Positions 63,469 through 64,000 of a stretch of 64,000 nt of DNA are shown here, one piece after another. This DNA is from Flavobacterium sp. (lineage in GTDB: Bacteria > Bacteroidota > Bacteroidia > Flavobacteriales > Flavobacteriaceae), in the NCBI RefSeq assembly GCF_013822155.1, contig NZ_PNJW01000008.1, positions 1-64,000 on the forward strand. Direction: 5' to 3'. Each line of letters begins with the position of its first letter. Positions within the stretch are counted from its first letter, which is position 1. The notes beneath the pieces were generated by a model that was given only the letters and a program-made list of their open reading frames with translations, did not search any database and was not told the DNA's origin. Made by a program: the position numbers and the translations under genes.

Positions 63469-64000
63469 TATCCTTTTATTAAAGCTATAATGCGTTGAAA
63501 ATCAGCTTCAGATTTGAATGGAATGGTGATTTTTCCTTTTCCTTTCGCATCAATTTTTATATCAACCTTTGTGCCTAACGTGGTTCCAATTTCCTTTTTA
63601 TCCATTTCTGAAACGGAAAACGGTGGAATAGCTTTTATTGTCTTTCCTGATTTTGGTTTTAAACTTTCCTGATAATTTTTTACGACATTTTCAGTTTCCC
63701 GCACAGATAGATTTTGACTGATAATTTTATGATAGATATCTGATTGTATATCCTCATTTTCAATTGTAATCAAAGCTCGACCATGTCCCATGGAAATAAA
63801 ACCATCCCGAATACCGGTTTGTATAATTGGGTCTAATTTCAATAACCGCAAGTAATTTGCAATTGTCGAACGTTTTTTTCCAACTTTATCGCTCATTTGC
63901 TCTTGTGTTAATTGAATTTCATCAATCAAACGTTGGTAGGACAAGGCAATTTCAATAGGGTCTAAATCATGACGTTGAATATTTTCAACCAAAGCCATCA
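63468..64000 (-). CDS. parB: ParB/Spo0J chromosome partitioning protein, C-terminal part (truncated by the window edge)
   Basis: The frame is open to the right edge; the Met at 63998 is internal to the usual ParB box (ALVENIQRHDL), so the real start lies beyond the window. The helix-turn-helix TQEQMSDKVGKKRSTIANYLRLL binds parS. The GHGRALITIEN stretch and the C-terminal dimerisation domain are complete. It partners with ParA, expected just outside. Its stop overlaps the DUF5683 start by one base. Confidence 0.95.
   Translation of the reverse strand, partial: MALVENIQRHDLDPIEIALSYQRLIDEIQLTQEQMSDKVGKKRSTIANYLRLLKLDPIIQTGIRDGFISMGHGRALITIENEDIQSDIYHKIISQNLSVRETENVVKNYQESLKPKSGKTIKAIPPFSVSEMDKKEIGTTLGTKVDIKIDAKGKGKITIPFKSEADFQRIIALIKG

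Noticed and set aside
1..64000. tRNA or rRNA genes, prophage or restriction/toxin systems
   Set aside because: No cloverleaf-like sequences in the gaps, no phage structural proteins and no restriction, toxin or antitoxin motifs were recognised. A covariance-model scan would be needed to exclude small RNA genes.

Overview
The window comes from an AT-rich member of the Bacteroidetes, most likely a Flavobacterium-type genus. Four things support this: (i) several secreted proteins end in type IX secretion (T9SS) sorting domains of both type A and type B; (ii) a TonB-dependent receptor sits behind a FecR anti-sigma factor and an ECF sigma factor; (iii) promoters have the Bacteroidetes form TAnnTTTG, very close to start codons that usually lack a Shine-Dalgarno sequence; (iv) the gene order parB-DUF5683-dapB-lepB-wbqC and the pairs lpxK-PNP and recF-DUF2461-murB are typical of this group. 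No rRNA, tRNA, CRISPR array or prophage was recognised.

Layout. 1-2510: the 5' part of a large secreted multidomain protein, cut by the window edge. 3043-9147: an ABC ATPase, an S9 peptidase, a small secreted protein, a FabH-type ketosynthase and an FA2H-like fatty acid hydroxylase. 9391-13977: a 1528-residue T9SS type B surface protein with nine ~70-residue repeats. 14233-20401: argS followed by SGNH hydrolase, SGNH hydrolase with an internal LysM, and an MBOAT acyltransferase, which look like a cell-envelope O-acetylation unit. 20491-25965: a T9SS type A protein, a 78-bp relic of the MBOAT 3' end, and a TonB receptor/FecR/ECF sigma module. 26063-28205: a lipoprotein, a broken IS3-family element and a Crp/Fnr regulator that has lost its N-terminal half. 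28282-34790: DUF2892, a T9SS type A propeller-like protein, an Asn/Asp-repeat lipoprotein, ffh, folD, a lipoprotein and an RluF-type pseudouridine synthase.

34805-44560: an alpha/beta hydrolase, a coiled-coil protein with a zinc ribbon that has lost its cysteines, a Nif3-like protein, lpxK, PNP, a secreted amidohydrolase, a TPR hybrid histidine kinase, GAPDH and a lipoprotein. 44571-50264: lipA, an ECF sigma factor, a family 2 glycosyltransferase, a small NqrM-like membrane protein, murB, a DUF2461 protein and recF. 50443-59941: a TPR membrane protein, ribH, a second T9SS type B giant, a small membrane protein, mutL, two rhomboids and a membrane-anchored endonuclease/exonuclease/phosphatase family protein. 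59942-64000: wbqC-like, lepB, dapB, DUF5683 and the 3' part of parB.

Most of the window is housekeeping and envelope biology. The most noteworthy parts are the two-SGNH/LysM/MBOAT cassette with the MBOAT relic just downstream, the KAS III plus FA2H-like lipid pair, the IS-truncated Crp/Fnr gene, and two conserved-family proteins (zinc-ribbon protein, MutL) that lack the residues their relatives depend on.
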